Positions 52,141-61,704 of a stretch of DNA of 64,000 nt are shown piece by piece. Source of the stretch: Rhizorhabdus wittichii RW1 (lineage in GTDB: Bacteria > Pseudomonadota > Alphaproteobacteria > Sphingomonadales > Sphingomonadaceae); contig CP000699.1 of the NCBI GenBank assembly GCA_000016765.1, forward strand, positions 806,001 through 870,000, read 5' to 3'. The first letter of the stretch is position 1, and each line of letters starts with the position of its first letter. The position numbers were made by a program, and so were the translations under genes. Under the pieces are notes generated by a model. The model did no database searches and had not been told where the DNA came from. It saw only the letters and a program-made list of their open reading frames with translations.

Positions 52141-53715
52141 ATGACCGACGTCCGTTACGGGCATGTCTGGCGCAGCATCGGGCCGTCGCCACGGCCCGCC
52201 ACGACGGCCGACGAAGCGCCGGTCGTCATCGCGGGGGCCGGCCCGGTCGGCCTCGCCATGGCGCTCGACCTCGGCCGGCGCGGGCACCGCGTCGTCGTGC
52301 TGACCCGGCTCGCCCATATCGCCGGGGGCTCCAAGGCGATCTGCTTCTCGAAGCGCTCGCTCGACATCATGGACCGGCTCGGCGTCGGCCAGCGCATGGT
52401 CGACAAGGGCGTGACCTGGAACGTCGGCAAGGTGTTCTGGAAGGACCGGCCCGATCCGGTCTACCAGTTCGACCTGCTGCCGGTGAAGGACCAGCGCCGC
52501 CCGGCCTTCATCAACCTCCAGCAATATTATGTGGAGGAATATCTCGTCGACGCGCTCGCCGAGCTACCCGGCGTCGAGATCCGCTGGGGGCATGAGGTGC
52601 GCGGCGTCGCGTCCCATGACGGCGGCGTCTCGATCGAGGTCGGCACGGCCGAGGGCGGCTATGCGATCGAGGCCGGCTGGCTGATCGCCTGCGACGGCAA
52701 CCGCTCGCCGATCCGCAATATGCTGGGGCTCGATTTCGAGGGCCGCGTCTTCGAGGACAATTTCCTGATCGCCGACATCCGGATCAAGGAGGATCGCCCG
52801 GCCGAGCGCTGGTTCTGGTTCGATCCCCCGTTCAATCCGGGCAAGTCGGCGCTGTTCCACCGCCAGCCCGACGACGTCTGGCGGCTCGACTTCCAGCTCG
52901 GCTGGAACATCGACCGCGAGACGTGCGTCGAGGACGCGAATGTCGAACGCTACATCCGCGCGATGCTCGGCCCCGACGTGGCGTTCGAGAAGGAATGGTA
53001 CAGCGTCTACACCTTCCAGTGCCGCCGCATGGCGCGCTTCGTCCATGGCCGGGTGATCTTCGCCGGGGACAGCGCGCATCTGGTGTCGCCGTTCGGCGCG
53101 CGCGGCTGCAACGGCGGGTTCGCCGATATCGACAATCTCGGCTGGAAGCTCGACCTGGTGCTGGGCGGAGCGAGCTCCGAGCTGCTCGAAAGCTATAATG
53201 ACGAGGCGATCGTCACGGCCGACGAAAATATCCTGAACTCAACGCGTTCGACCGACTTTCTGACACCGAAGAGCGAGATCAGCGAGACATTCCGCGACGC
53301 CGTGCTCGGGCTGGCGGCGGAGCACGGTTTCGCCCGGCCGATCGTCAATTCGGGGCGGTTGTCGACCGCGATCAGCTATCCCGACAGCGCGCTCAGCACG
53401 CCCGACGAGGACGACTGGACCGGCGGCGTCGCCCCCGGCTCGCCCGCGCTCGACGCCCCGCTCGGCGAGGGCTGGCTGCTCGGCGGGCTGGGCGACCGCT
53501 TCGTGCTGCTCCATGCGGGCAGCGCGGATGCCGCGCCCGAGGGGCTCGACGCGGTCGCGATCGACGGCGACATCGCGCTGGCCCGCTACGGGCTGGAGGC
53601 GGGCGGCGCCTATCTGATCCGCCCCGACCATTATGTCGCGGCGCGCTGGCGCAGGCCCGACGCCGCCAAGATCGCCCGCGCGCTCGCCCGGGCCCAGGGA
53701 GGCGACCCGCGATGA
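52141..53715 (+). CDS. FAD-dependent aromatic monooxygenase (PheA/MhpA/TfdB family)
   Basis: 524 residues. The FAD motifs are GAGPVGLAMALDLGRRGHRV (GxGxxG), the NAD-sensing DG motif LIACDGNRSPIRNMLGLDF, and the GD motif RVIFAGDSAHLVSPFGARGCNGGFADIDNLGWKL. Family members hydroxylate phenols, using NAD(P)H and O2. The C-terminal 140 residues take the thioredoxin-like position of the phenol hydroxylase branch. It lies between the MBL protein and the DUF2783 gene (4-base overlap), a trio likely acting on one aromatic substrate, not identified here. Confidence 0.87.
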   Translation: MTDVRYGHVWRSIGPSPRPATTADEAPVVIAGAGPVGLAMALDLGRRGHRVVVLTRLAHIAGGSKAICFSKRSLDIMDRLGVGQRMVDKGVTWNVGKVFWKDRPDPVYQFDLLPVKDQRRPAFINLQQYYVEEYLVDALAELPGVEIRWGHEVRGVASHDGGVSIEVGTAEGGYAIEAGWLIACDGNRSPIRNMLGLDFEGRVFEDNFLIADIRIKEDRPAERWFWFDPPFNPGKSALFHRQPDDVWRLDFQLGWNIDRETCVEDANVERYIRAMLGPDVAFEKEWYSVYTFQCRRMARFVHGRVIFAGDSAHLVSPFGARGCNGGFADIDNLGWKLDLVLGGASSELLESYNDEAIVTADENILNSTRSTDFLTPKSEISETFRDAVLGLAAEHGFARPIVNSGRLSTAISYPDSALSTPDEDDWTGGVAPGSPALDAPLGEGWLLGGLGDRFVLLHAGSADAAPEGLDAVAIDGDIALARYGLEAGGAYLIRPDHYVAARWRRPDAAKIARALARAQGGDPR

Positions 53716-53906
53716 GCCTGATCCTCACCCCCAACCTCGCCGATCCCGACGGCATCTACGAAAAGCTGATCGCGCTCCACGAAGGGCGCGACGCGGCCGA
53801 CAGCCAGCGGGTCAACGCGCGGCTGATCATGACGCTGATCAACCATATCGGTGACCGGGAGACGATCCTCGAAGCGATCGCCGTCGCGGCGGGCGGGAAA
53901 GCCTAG
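53712..53906 (+). CDS. DUF2783-family small protein
   Basis: 64 residues; ILTPNLADPDGIYEKLIALHEG and LIMTLINHIGDRETILEAI match the DUF2783 pattern of a small helical protein found next to flavin monooxygenases. It overlaps the monooxygenase stop by 4 bases (ATGA). The function is unknown; a subunit or stabilising role for the monooxygenase is likely from the coupling. Confidence 0.75.
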   Translation: MSLILTPNLADPDGIYEKLIALHEGRDAADSQRVNARLIMTLINHIGDRETILEAIAVAAGGKA

Positions 53907-53915
53907 TCCTTTGCT

Positions 53916-54013
53916 CCGTCACCCCAGCGCAGGCTGGGGTCCATGTCTCTCATCAGCCAGATGGCATCTGAGAAGAAGACAGACATGGATGCCAGCCTTC
54001 GCTGGCATGACGG
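53916..54013. repeat. Palindromic intergenic repeat, family E copy 2 (inverted)
   Basis: The reverse complement of 39860-39955, with scattered changes (TGTCTCTCATCAGCCAGATG shared). It lies between the convergent DUF2783 and ilvE genes. Confidence 0.85.
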
Positions 54014-54025
54014 AGGTGGTGTCGA

Positions 54026-55105
54026 TCAACCGACCCGGCGCACCCAGCCATAGGGGTCGGCGACGGTGCCGCGCTGGATGCCGGTCAGCCTGTCGCGCAA
54101 CCGCGCCGTGGTCTGGCCGGTGCCGCCGGCGCCGATGGTGAACTCGCCGTCATCGCCCTTGACCGTGCCGATCGCGGTGACGACCGCGGCGGTGCCGCAG
54201 GCGAAGGTCTCGACCAGCTTGCCCGAGCGGGCGTCGGCCTTCCACTGCTCGTAGGAATAGGGCTCCTCGCGGACCGCGATGCCCTCGTCGCGCGCCAGGC
54301 GGATGATCGAGTCGCGGGTGATGCCGGGCAGGATCGTGCCCTGCAGCGGCGGCGTCACCATCGATCCGTCGTCCATCACGAAGAAGACGTTCATGCCGCC
54401 CAGTTCCTCGATCCACTTGCGCTCGGCGGCGTCGAGGAAGACGACCTGGTCGCAGCCATGCTCGGTCGCCTGCTTCTGGGCGAGGAGGCTGGCGGCATAG
54501 TTGCCGCCGCACTTGGCGCTGCCGGTGCCGCCCGGCGCGGCGCGGGTATAGTCGGTCGAGACCCAGACGGTGACCGAGTCCTTGCCGCCCTTGAAATAGG
54601 CGCCGACCGACGAGGCGATCACCATGAACAGATATTCGGACGAGGGCTTGACGCCCAGGAACACCTCGTTCGCGAACATGAACGGGCGCAGGTAGAGGCT
54701 GCCGCCGCCACCCGGCACCCAGTCGCGGTCGATGCGGACGAGCTGCTCGACCGCCTCGATGAACAGCTCCTCGGGCACGTCGGGCATCGCCATGCGGCGC
54801 GCCGACAGGTTGAAGCGGGCGGCGTTCGCCTCGGGCCGGAACAGCGCCAGGCCGTCGTCCAGGCGATAGGCCTTCATCCCCTCGAAGATCTCCTGCGCAT
54901 AATGGAGCACCGCCGACGCCGGATCGATCTGCAGCGGCCCGCGCGCCTTCACCTCGGCATCGTGCCAGCCCTTGCCCTCGACATAGCGGACGACGACCAT
55001 ATGGTCGGTGAAGACGCGGCCGAAGCCGGGATTTTCCAGCAGCTTGGCGCGGTCTTCGGCCGGGGTCGGCGCCGCGTTGGGCAGGATGGTGAACTGGGAC
55101 GTCAT
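54026..55105 (-). CDS. ilvE: IlvE: branched-chain amino acid aminotransferase
   Basis: 359 residues from ATG 55105 (AGGAG nine bases upstream). The fold type IV PLP enzyme is recognised by LHYAQEIFEGMKAYR, the PLP Lys in GSAKCGGNYAASLLAQ, and EELGGMNVFFVMDDG; GRVFTDHM and LRPFMFANEVFLGV are also family marks. It converts Leu, Ile and Val to their 2-oxoacids. It lies at the end of the Bkd operon, 72 bases after the E3 gene, linking deamination to oxidative decarboxylation. Confidence 0.92.
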   Translation of the reverse strand: MTSQFTILPNAAPTPAEDRAKLLENPGFGRVFTDHMVVVRYVEGKGWHDAEVKARGPLQIDPASAVLHYAQEIFEGMKAYRLDDGLALFRPEANAARFNLSARRMAMPDVPEELFIEAVEQLVRIDRDWVPGGGGSLYLRPFMFANEVFLGVKPSSEYLFMVIASSVGAYFKGGKDSVTVWVSTDYTRAAPGGTGSAKCGGNYAASLLAQKQATEHGCDQVVFLDAAERKWIEELGGMNVFFVMDDGSMVTPPLQGTILPGITRDSIIRLARDEGIAVREEPYSYEQWKADARSGKLVETFACGTAAVVTAIGTVKGDDGEFTIGAGGTGQTTARLRDRLTGIQRGTVADPYGWVRRVG

Positions 55106-55177
55106 CGGCAACTGCTCCTGCGAAACTCTTCCTGCTTGGCGGCCGGCCCGGACTCGGCCGGTCGACCGCCTGTCATG

Positions 55178-56578
<1,401 letters not shown>

Positions 56579-56581
56579 CGG

Positions 56582-57847
56582 TCAGTCCATGAAGATGAGG
56601 GCGGGATGCTCGAGCAGGCGCTTGAGCTGCTGGACGAACAGCGCGGCGTCGTAGCCGTCGACGATGCGGTGATCGAAGGAGGAGGACAGGTTCATCATCT
56701 TGCGCACCGTGACGAAGCTGCCCTGCACCGTCGGCCGCTCGACCAGCTTGTTGGGACCGATGATCGCGACCTCGGGATGGTTGACGATCGGGGTCGATGT
56801 GACGCCGCCGAGCGTGCCGAGCGAGGTGATGGTGATCGTCGCGCCCGACATCTCCTCGCGGGTCGCGCTGCCGTCGCGCGCGGCCTTGCTGAGCCGGGCG
56901 ATCTCCTCCGCCAGGGCCCGGAGGTCGAGCGCCTCGGCGTGGCGGATGACGGGGACGAGCAGGCCCGCCGGCGTCTGGGTGGCGATGCCGAGGTGGATCG
57001 CGTCCGACTGGTGGAGCACGCCCGCGTCGTCGTCATAGCGCGCGTTGACCTGCGGGAAGCGCGGCAGGACGCGGGCCAGCGCGCGGATGAAGAAGGGCAG
57101 CAGGGTGAGCTTGGGCTGTCCCTCCTCGCGGTGCGCGTTGAGGTCGGCGCGCAGCGCCTCCAACTCGGTCAGGTCGCATTCCTCGACATAGGTGATGTGG
57201 GGAATGCGGCGCTTCGCCTCCTGCATCTTCTCGGCGATCTTGCGGCGCATGCCGACGATGCGGACGTCGCTGCCGCCGGTGCGCGGCGTCAGGCGCCCCG
57301 CCCCGCCCGCCGCGAGCGCGCCGCCCGTCTCGACATAGCGGTCGAGGTCCTCGGAGGTGATCCGCCCGCCGGGGCCGGTGCCCGGCACATATTGCAGCGC
57401 GATCCCCAGTTCGTGCGCGCGCCGCCGTGTCGCCGGGGCGGCGAGCGGCTCCTGTCCCGGCGTCCGCGTCGCGAAAGCGGGTTGGGCGGACGGCGGCTGC
57501 ACGGCCTTGGGAGCGGCAATGACGGGAGGCGCCGGCGCAGCCTCGACGACCGGAGCCGCCGCTTCGACGACGACGACGGCCGGCGCATCGGCGCCGTTGC
57601 CCTCGCCTTCGACCTCCAGCTCGACCAGCGTCGATCCGACCGCGCGCAGCTCGCCGATCTCGCCGTGCAGCGCGACGACGGTGCCCGCGACGGGCGAGGT
57701 CATGTCGACGGTCGCCTTGTCGGTCATCACGTCGACCAAGCTCTGGTCCTCGGCGATGCTGTCGCCCGGCTTGACGTGCCAGGCGATGATCTCCGCCTCG
57801 GCGACGCCCTCGCCGACGTCGGGCATGCGGAACAGGTAGCGCCCCAT
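56582..57847 (-). CDS. bkdB: Branched-chain 2-oxoacid dehydrogenase E2
   Basis: 421 residues from ATG 57847. The N-terminal MGRYLFRMPDVGEGVAEAEIIAW starts the lipoyl domain, with the modified Lys in DVMTDKATVDMTSP. Then come the E3/E1-binding segment (TRRRAHELGIALQYVPGTGPGGRITSEDLD) and the catalytic domain, ending in SFDHRIVDGYDAALFVQQL with the active-site His/Asp. The acyltransferase forms isobutyryl-, isovaleryl- or 2-methylbutyryl-CoA. It is 2 bases from E1-beta. Confidence 0.9.
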   Translation of the reverse strand: MGRYLFRMPDVGEGVAEAEIIAWHVKPGDSIAEDQSLVDVMTDKATVDMTSPVAGTVVALHGEIGELRAVGSTLVELEVEGEGNGADAPAVVVVEAAAPVVEAAPAPPVIAAPKAVQPPSAQPAFATRTPGQEPLAAPATRRRAHELGIALQYVPGTGPGGRITSEDLDRYVETGGALAAGGAGRLTPRTGGSDVRIVGMRRKIAEKMQEAKRRIPHITYVEECDLTELEALRADLNAHREEGQPKLTLLPFFIRALARVLPRFPQVNARYDDDAGVLHQSDAIHLGIATQTPAGLLVPVIRHAEALDLRALAEEIARLSKAARDGSATREEMSGATITITSLGTLGGVTSTPIVNHPEVAIIGPNKLVERPTVQGSFVTVRKMMNLSSSFDHRIVDGYDAALFVQQLKRLLEHPALIFMD

Positions 57848-57849
57848 GG

Positions 57850-58863
57850 TCAGGCCTCCATCGCGCGGTCGAGGGCGGCCGCGATCCGGGCGGGGCCGAC
57901 GAAATAATCCCATTCGAAGGCGTGCGGATAGGGCGTGTCCCAGCCCGCGACCCGCTCGATCGGGCTCTTGAGGCGGTAGAAGCAGCGCTCCTGCACCAGC
58001 GCCGACAGCTCGCCACCGAAGCCGCCGAAGCGCGACGCCTCATGGACGATCACGCAGCGGCCGGTGCGCTCGACCGAGGCGGTGATCGCGTCGATGTCGA
58101 GCGGGACGATCGAGCGGAGGTCGATCAGCTCGGCGTCGATCCCGCTCTCCTCGATCGCGCCCAGCGCGACATGGACCATCGTGCCGTAAGCGATGACGGT
58201 GACGTCCTTGCCCTCGCGCACCGTCGCCGCCTTGCCGAGCGGCACGGTGTAATGGCCCTCGGGCACCTCGCCCGCTGCATGGCCGGCCCAGGTCCGGAGT
58301 TGCCGGTCGTGGCGGCCGTCGAACGGGCCGTTGTAGAGGCGCTTGGGCTCCAGGAAGATGACCGGATCGTCGCATTCGATCGACGCGATCAGCAGGCCCT
58401 TGGCGTCATGGGGGTTGGACGGGATCACCGTCTTCAACCCGGTGATGTGCGCGAACACCGCCTCGGGGCTCTGGCTATGGGTCTGGCCGCCGAAGATGCC
58501 GCCGCCATAGGGCGATCGCACCGTGATCGGCGCGGAGAATTCGCCGCCCGATCGATAGCGGAGCCGCGCCGCCTCCGACACCAGCTGGTCATAGGCAGGC
58601 AGGATATAGTCGGCGAACTGGATCTCCGGCACCGGCCGCAACCCATAGGCGCCCATGCCGATCGCGGTGGCGATGATCCCGCCTTCGGAGATCGGCGCGT
58701 CGAAGCAGCGGGTCAGCCCATGTTTCTTCTGGAGCCCGTCGGTGACACGGAAGACACCGCCGAAATAGCCGACATCCTCCCCGAATATCAATACATTGGG
58801 GTCATTACCTAACATCACGTCGAGCGCCGAGTTGAGCGCCTGGATCATGTTCATCTGCGCCAT
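57850..58863 (-). CDS. bkdA2: Branched-chain 2-oxoacid dehydrogenase E1-beta
   Basis: 337 residues with the transketolase central and C-terminal folds: MNMIQALNSALDVMLGNDPNVLIFGEDVGYFGGVF, then SPYGGGIFGGQTHSQSPEAVF and PKRLYNGPFDGR. It binds the thiamine diphosphate with E1-alpha as an alpha2beta2 enzyme. It is 4 bases after E1-alpha and 2 before E2, in the conserved order. Unlike the fused E1 at 35945, the two E1 chains are separate here. Confidence 0.92.
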   Translation of the reverse strand: MAQMNMIQALNSALDVMLGNDPNVLIFGEDVGYFGGVFRVTDGLQKKHGLTRCFDAPISEGGIIATAIGMGAYGLRPVPEIQFADYILPAYDQLVSEAARLRYRSGGEFSAPITVRSPYGGGIFGGQTHSQSPEAVFAHITGLKTVIPSNPHDAKGLLIASIECDDPVIFLEPKRLYNGPFDGRHDRQLRTWAGHAAGEVPEGHYTVPLGKAATVREGKDVTVIAYGTMVHVALGAIEESGIDAELIDLRSIVPLDIDAITASVERTGRCVIVHEASRFGGFGGELSALVQERCFYRLKSPIERVAGWDTPYPHAFEWDYFVGPARIAAALDRAMEA

Positions 58864-58867
58864 CGGA

Positions 58868-60097
58868 TCAGACTCCCAGCTCGCGGCGCTGCTCGATCAG
58901 GCGCCAGTCGGGTTCCTTGAACACGCCCTCGAACATCTCGCGGACGCTGGGCTTGGACTGGCCGAGCGTGCCGACCGCCTCGCCCTGCTTGACCGCGGCG
59001 CGGATCGTCTCGGTCAGCTCGGCGACCAGCGCGGCATGGCGCTCCTCGTCCCATTCGCCGATCGCGATCAGGTGCTGCTTCAGCCGGTCGACGGGATCGC
59101 CGAGCGGCCAGTGCTCGGCCTCGTCGGCGGGGCGGTATTTGGTCGGGTCGTCGCTGGTCGAATGGCCGGCGGCGCGATAGGTGAACAGCTCGATCAGGGT
59201 CGCGCCATGGTTGGTGCGCGCGCGCTCCGCCGCCCATGTCGTCGCCGCCCAGACCGCAAGGAAGTCGTTGCCGTCGACGCGCAGGCCGGGCAGGCCATAG
59301 GCGATCGCCTTCGCCGCGAAGGTCGTCGCCTCCGCGCCCGCGATGCCCGAGAAGGACGAGATCGCATATTGGTTGTTGGTGACGCACAGGATGACCGGCG
59401 CGCGATAGACCGAGGCGAAGGTCAGCGCCTCGTGGAAGTCGCCCTCGGCGGTCGTGCCCTCGCCGATATAGCCGATCGCGATGCCGTCGTCGCCCTTGTA
59501 GGCCGACGCCATCGCCCAGCCGACGGCATGGCCGAAGCGGCTGCCGACATTGCCCGACAGCGAGTAAAAGCCGTAATCGCGCGCCGAATAGAGGATCGGC
59601 AGCTGCTTGCCCTTGAGCGGGTCCTCCGCGTTCGAGAATATCTCGTTGACGAGGTGGATCAGCGGATAGTCGCGCGCCATCAGCCAGCCCAGCATCCGGT
59701 AGGTCGGGAAGGACATGTCGCGCTCGCCCAGCGCCAGCGACTGGGCGACGCCGATCGCCTCCTCGCCCAGCGACTTCATGTAGAAGCTGGTCTTGCCCTG
59801 GCGGTGGAGGCGGAACATCCGGTCGTCGAACAGCCGGGTCGCCAGCATCGCGCGCAGCCCGCGCCGCAGCATGTCGGGCGACAGCTTCGGGTCCCAGGGG
59901 CCTACCGCCCGCCCTTCGCCGTCGAGCACGCGGACCAGGTCATAGGGCAGGTCGCGCATCTCCGCCTCGGGCGCGGCGCTGTCGGGACGGCGCACCGCTC
60001 CGGCCTCCGAGAGGCGCAGATGATCGAAGGAGGGCGCGTCGCCGGGCCGCGCGGGCGGGACCGGAATGTGGAGCCGCAGGCTCGGCAGGTTGGACAT
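58868..60097 (-). CDS. bkdA1: Branched-chain 2-oxoacid dehydrogenase E1-alpha
   Basis: 409 residues; the thiamine diphosphate motif runs GYIGEGTTAEGDFHEALTFA to CVTNNQYAISS, and the phosphorylation-loop region YRAAGHSTSDDPTKYRPADE is typical of the branched-chain E1. It decarboxylates 3-methyl-2-oxobutanoate and its relatives. It is the first gene of E1a-E1b-E2-E3-ilvE and faces an Lrp regulator across a 157-bp AT-rich gap with AGGAT palindromes. Confidence 0.92.
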   Translation of the reverse strand: MSNLPSLRLHIPVPPARPGDAPSFDHLRLSEAGAVRRPDSAAPEAEMRDLPYDLVRVLDGEGRAVGPWDPKLSPDMLRRGLRAMLATRLFDDRMFRLHRQGKTSFYMKSLGEEAIGVAQSLALGERDMSFPTYRMLGWLMARDYPLIHLVNEIFSNAEDPLKGKQLPILYSARDYGFYSLSGNVGSRFGHAVGWAMASAYKGDDGIAIGYIGEGTTAEGDFHEALTFASVYRAPVILCVTNNQYAISSFSGIAGAEATTFAAKAIAYGLPGLRVDGNDFLAVWAATTWAAERARTNHGATLIELFTYRAAGHSTSDDPTKYRPADEAEHWPLGDPVDRLKQHLIAIGEWDEERHAALVAELTETIRAAVKQGEAVGTLGQSKPSVREMFEGVFKEPDWRLIEQRRELGV

Positions 60098-60153
60098 GGG
60101 CGCGGACTCTCCTCGCGGTCGTTATGCGTGGAGATTGGCAGAAGGCGCCGAGA

Positions 60154-60238
60154 AAATCCTTGCGAAGATGGCTCAGGATTCGATAATTTAGAGGATAATC
60201 CTTGTATGAAAATTACTTTATTAGGACATTTATCCTAA
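60154..60238. promoter_or_regulatory. Lrp-type operator array between bkdA1 and lrp
   Basis: AATCCT (60155), AGGATT (60175), the palindrome AGGATAATCCT (60192-60202) and TTAGGACATTTATCCTAA (60221-60238) share the half-site AGGAT(T). They sit at intervals of roughly two to three helix turns in the AT-rich divergent gap, as expected for a wrapping Lrp oligomer controlling both genes. Confidence 0.6.
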
Positions 60239-60254
60239 TCTGGAGAAAGTGCCG

Positions 60255-60707
60255 ATGGACGAGATGGACGGCCGGATCCTCCGCACGATCCAGAAGCATC
60301 CCGACCTCGCGGTGGCGGAACTGGCCGAGCGCGTCGGGCTGTCGCACACGCCCTGCTGGCGGCGGCTAAAGCGCCTCCAGGCGAGCGGCGTGATCGAGCG
60401 GAACGCGGTGATCCTCAACCCCAAGCGGCTCGGCCTGGAGGCGGTGGTGTTCGCCAGCATCCGGCTGAAGCAGCATGACGAGGAGACGCTGGACGCGTTC
60501 GAAACCGCGATCCGCAACCTCCCGCAGATCGTCGAATGCTTCTCGATGAGCGGCGACAGCGACTATCAGCTCCGCATCGTCGTCGCGAACATCGAGGCCT
60601 ATCACGACTTCCTGAAGAAGATCGTGCTCCACCTGCCCGGCGTCGCCTCGGTCAACTCGCACTTCGCGCTCAACACGGTGAAGCTGACCACCGACCTGCC
60701 GATCTGA
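60255..60707 (+). CDS. bkdR: Lrp/AsnC-family regulator (BkdR-like)
   Basis: 150 residues from ATG 60255 (GGAG nine bases upstream); GTG 60249 is less likely. The helix-turn-helix is DLAVAELAERVGLSHTPCWRRLKRLQASGVI, followed by the RAM domain (IVECFSMSGDSDYQLRIVVANIEAYHDFL). BkdR-type Lrp proteins activate branched-chain oxoacid dehydrogenase operons in response to branched-chain amino acids; position and the operator array support that role. It is related to the Lrp protein at 39374. Confidence 0.85.
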   Translation: MDEMDGRILRTIQKHPDLAVAELAERVGLSHTPCWRRLKRLQASGVIERNAVILNPKRLGLEAVVFASIRLKQHDEETLDAFETAIRNLPQIVECFSMSGDSDYQLRIVVANIEAYHDFLKKIVLHLPGVASVNSHFALNTVKLTTDLPI

Positions 60708-60716
60708 CCGCTCCGC

Positions 60717-61703
60717 TCAGGGCGCCGAGCGATATTCGGTCGCCTCCGCCAGCAGGATGAGGAAATTGTCCTCGGCATCGCTCCATTGCGCGCACGGGCT
60801 CCAGCCGCTCGCCTGCAACATCAGCCGCGCCTGGTCGGGGGTATATTTGTGGCTGTTCTCGGTGTGGATCGTCTCCCCACGCCGCATCGTCACCGGGCGG
60901 CCGGAAACCTCGAAGGCGACGTCCTCGATCGCCTCCAGATGCATCTCGATCCGGTTCCAGTCGGCGTTCCAGCGCGCGACGTGGCGGAAGCGGTCGACGG
61001 GAATGGTGCCGTCCAGCTCGCGGTTGATCCGTATCAGCAGGTTGAGGTTGAAGCGCGCCGTCACCCCTTCGGCATCGTCATAGGCGGCGATGAGGCGTCC
61101 GATATCCTTGATCCGGTCGACGCCGATCAGCAGGTGCGACCGATCGCCGAGCGTCGCCCGCATCGACCGCAGCAGGTCGATCGCGGTGCGCGGCACCATG
61201 TTGCCGATCGTCGATCCGGGGAAGAAGCCGAGCATCGCGAGATCGCGGACCGACGCCGGCAGGGTCACCGGCTTCATGAAGTCGGCCTCGATCGGGATCA
61301 CCGGCAGATCGGGGAATTTCGCGGCCAGCTCGACGCTCGACTGGCGCAGGAAATCGCCGGAGATGTCGATCGGCACATAGGCGGCGGCGTCCATCCGCGC
61401 GAGCAGCAGCGGCGTCTTGACCGAGCTGCCCGATCCGAATTCGACCACCGCCCGCCCCGGCCCGACCAGCGCCGCCGCCTCGGCGGCGTGCGCCTTCAGC
61501 AGGGCGGTCTCGGTGCGGGTCGGATAATATTCGGGCAGGGTCGTGATCCGCTCGAACAGTTCCGATCCGGCGCGGTCGTAGAACCAGCGCGCCGGAACCG
61601 CCTTCTGCCGCTGGGCGAGCCCGTTGAGCACGTCGGCGCGGAAGGCGGGATCGACGCCCTCGCCGTCCCGGTCGACCAGCTTGATGTCGGCATGGACGCC
61701 CAT
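60717..61703 (-). CDS. egtD: EgtD: histidine N-alpha-trimethyltransferase
   Basis: 328 residues from ATG 61703. SAM-binding and family marks are visible: YDRAGSELFERITTLPEYYPTRTE, AVVEFGSGSSVKT, LGFFPGSTIGNM, LLIGVDRIKD and MHLEAIEDVAFEV. It makes hercynine from histidine, the first step of ergothioneine synthesis. It starts 1 base after the egtB stop, so it is the second gene of an egtB-egtD pair. No egtC, egtA or egtE is adjacent, which suggests a shorter, cysteine-using route or genes elsewhere. Confidence 0.9.
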   Translation of the reverse strand: MGVHADIKLVDRDGEGVDPAFRADVLNGLAQRQKAVPARWFYDRAGSELFERITTLPEYYPTRTETALLKAHAAEAAALVGPGRAVVEFGSGSSVKTPLLLARMDAAAYVPIDISGDFLRQSSVELAAKFPDLPVIPIEADFMKPVTLPASVRDLAMLGFFPGSTIGNMVPRTAIDLLRSMRATLGDRSHLLIGVDRIKDIGRLIAAYDDAEGVTARFNLNLLIRINRELDGTIPVDRFRHVARWNADWNRIEMHLEAIEDVAFEVSGRPVTMRRGETIHTENSHKYTPDQARLMLQASGWSPCAQWSDAEDNFLILLAEATEYRSAP

Positions 61704-61704
61704 G

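Noticed and set aside
4839-54013. The intergenic palindromes as CRISPR or insertion sequences
   Set aside because: There are no regular spacers, no cas genes, no transposase and no target duplications; each is a single hairpin element.
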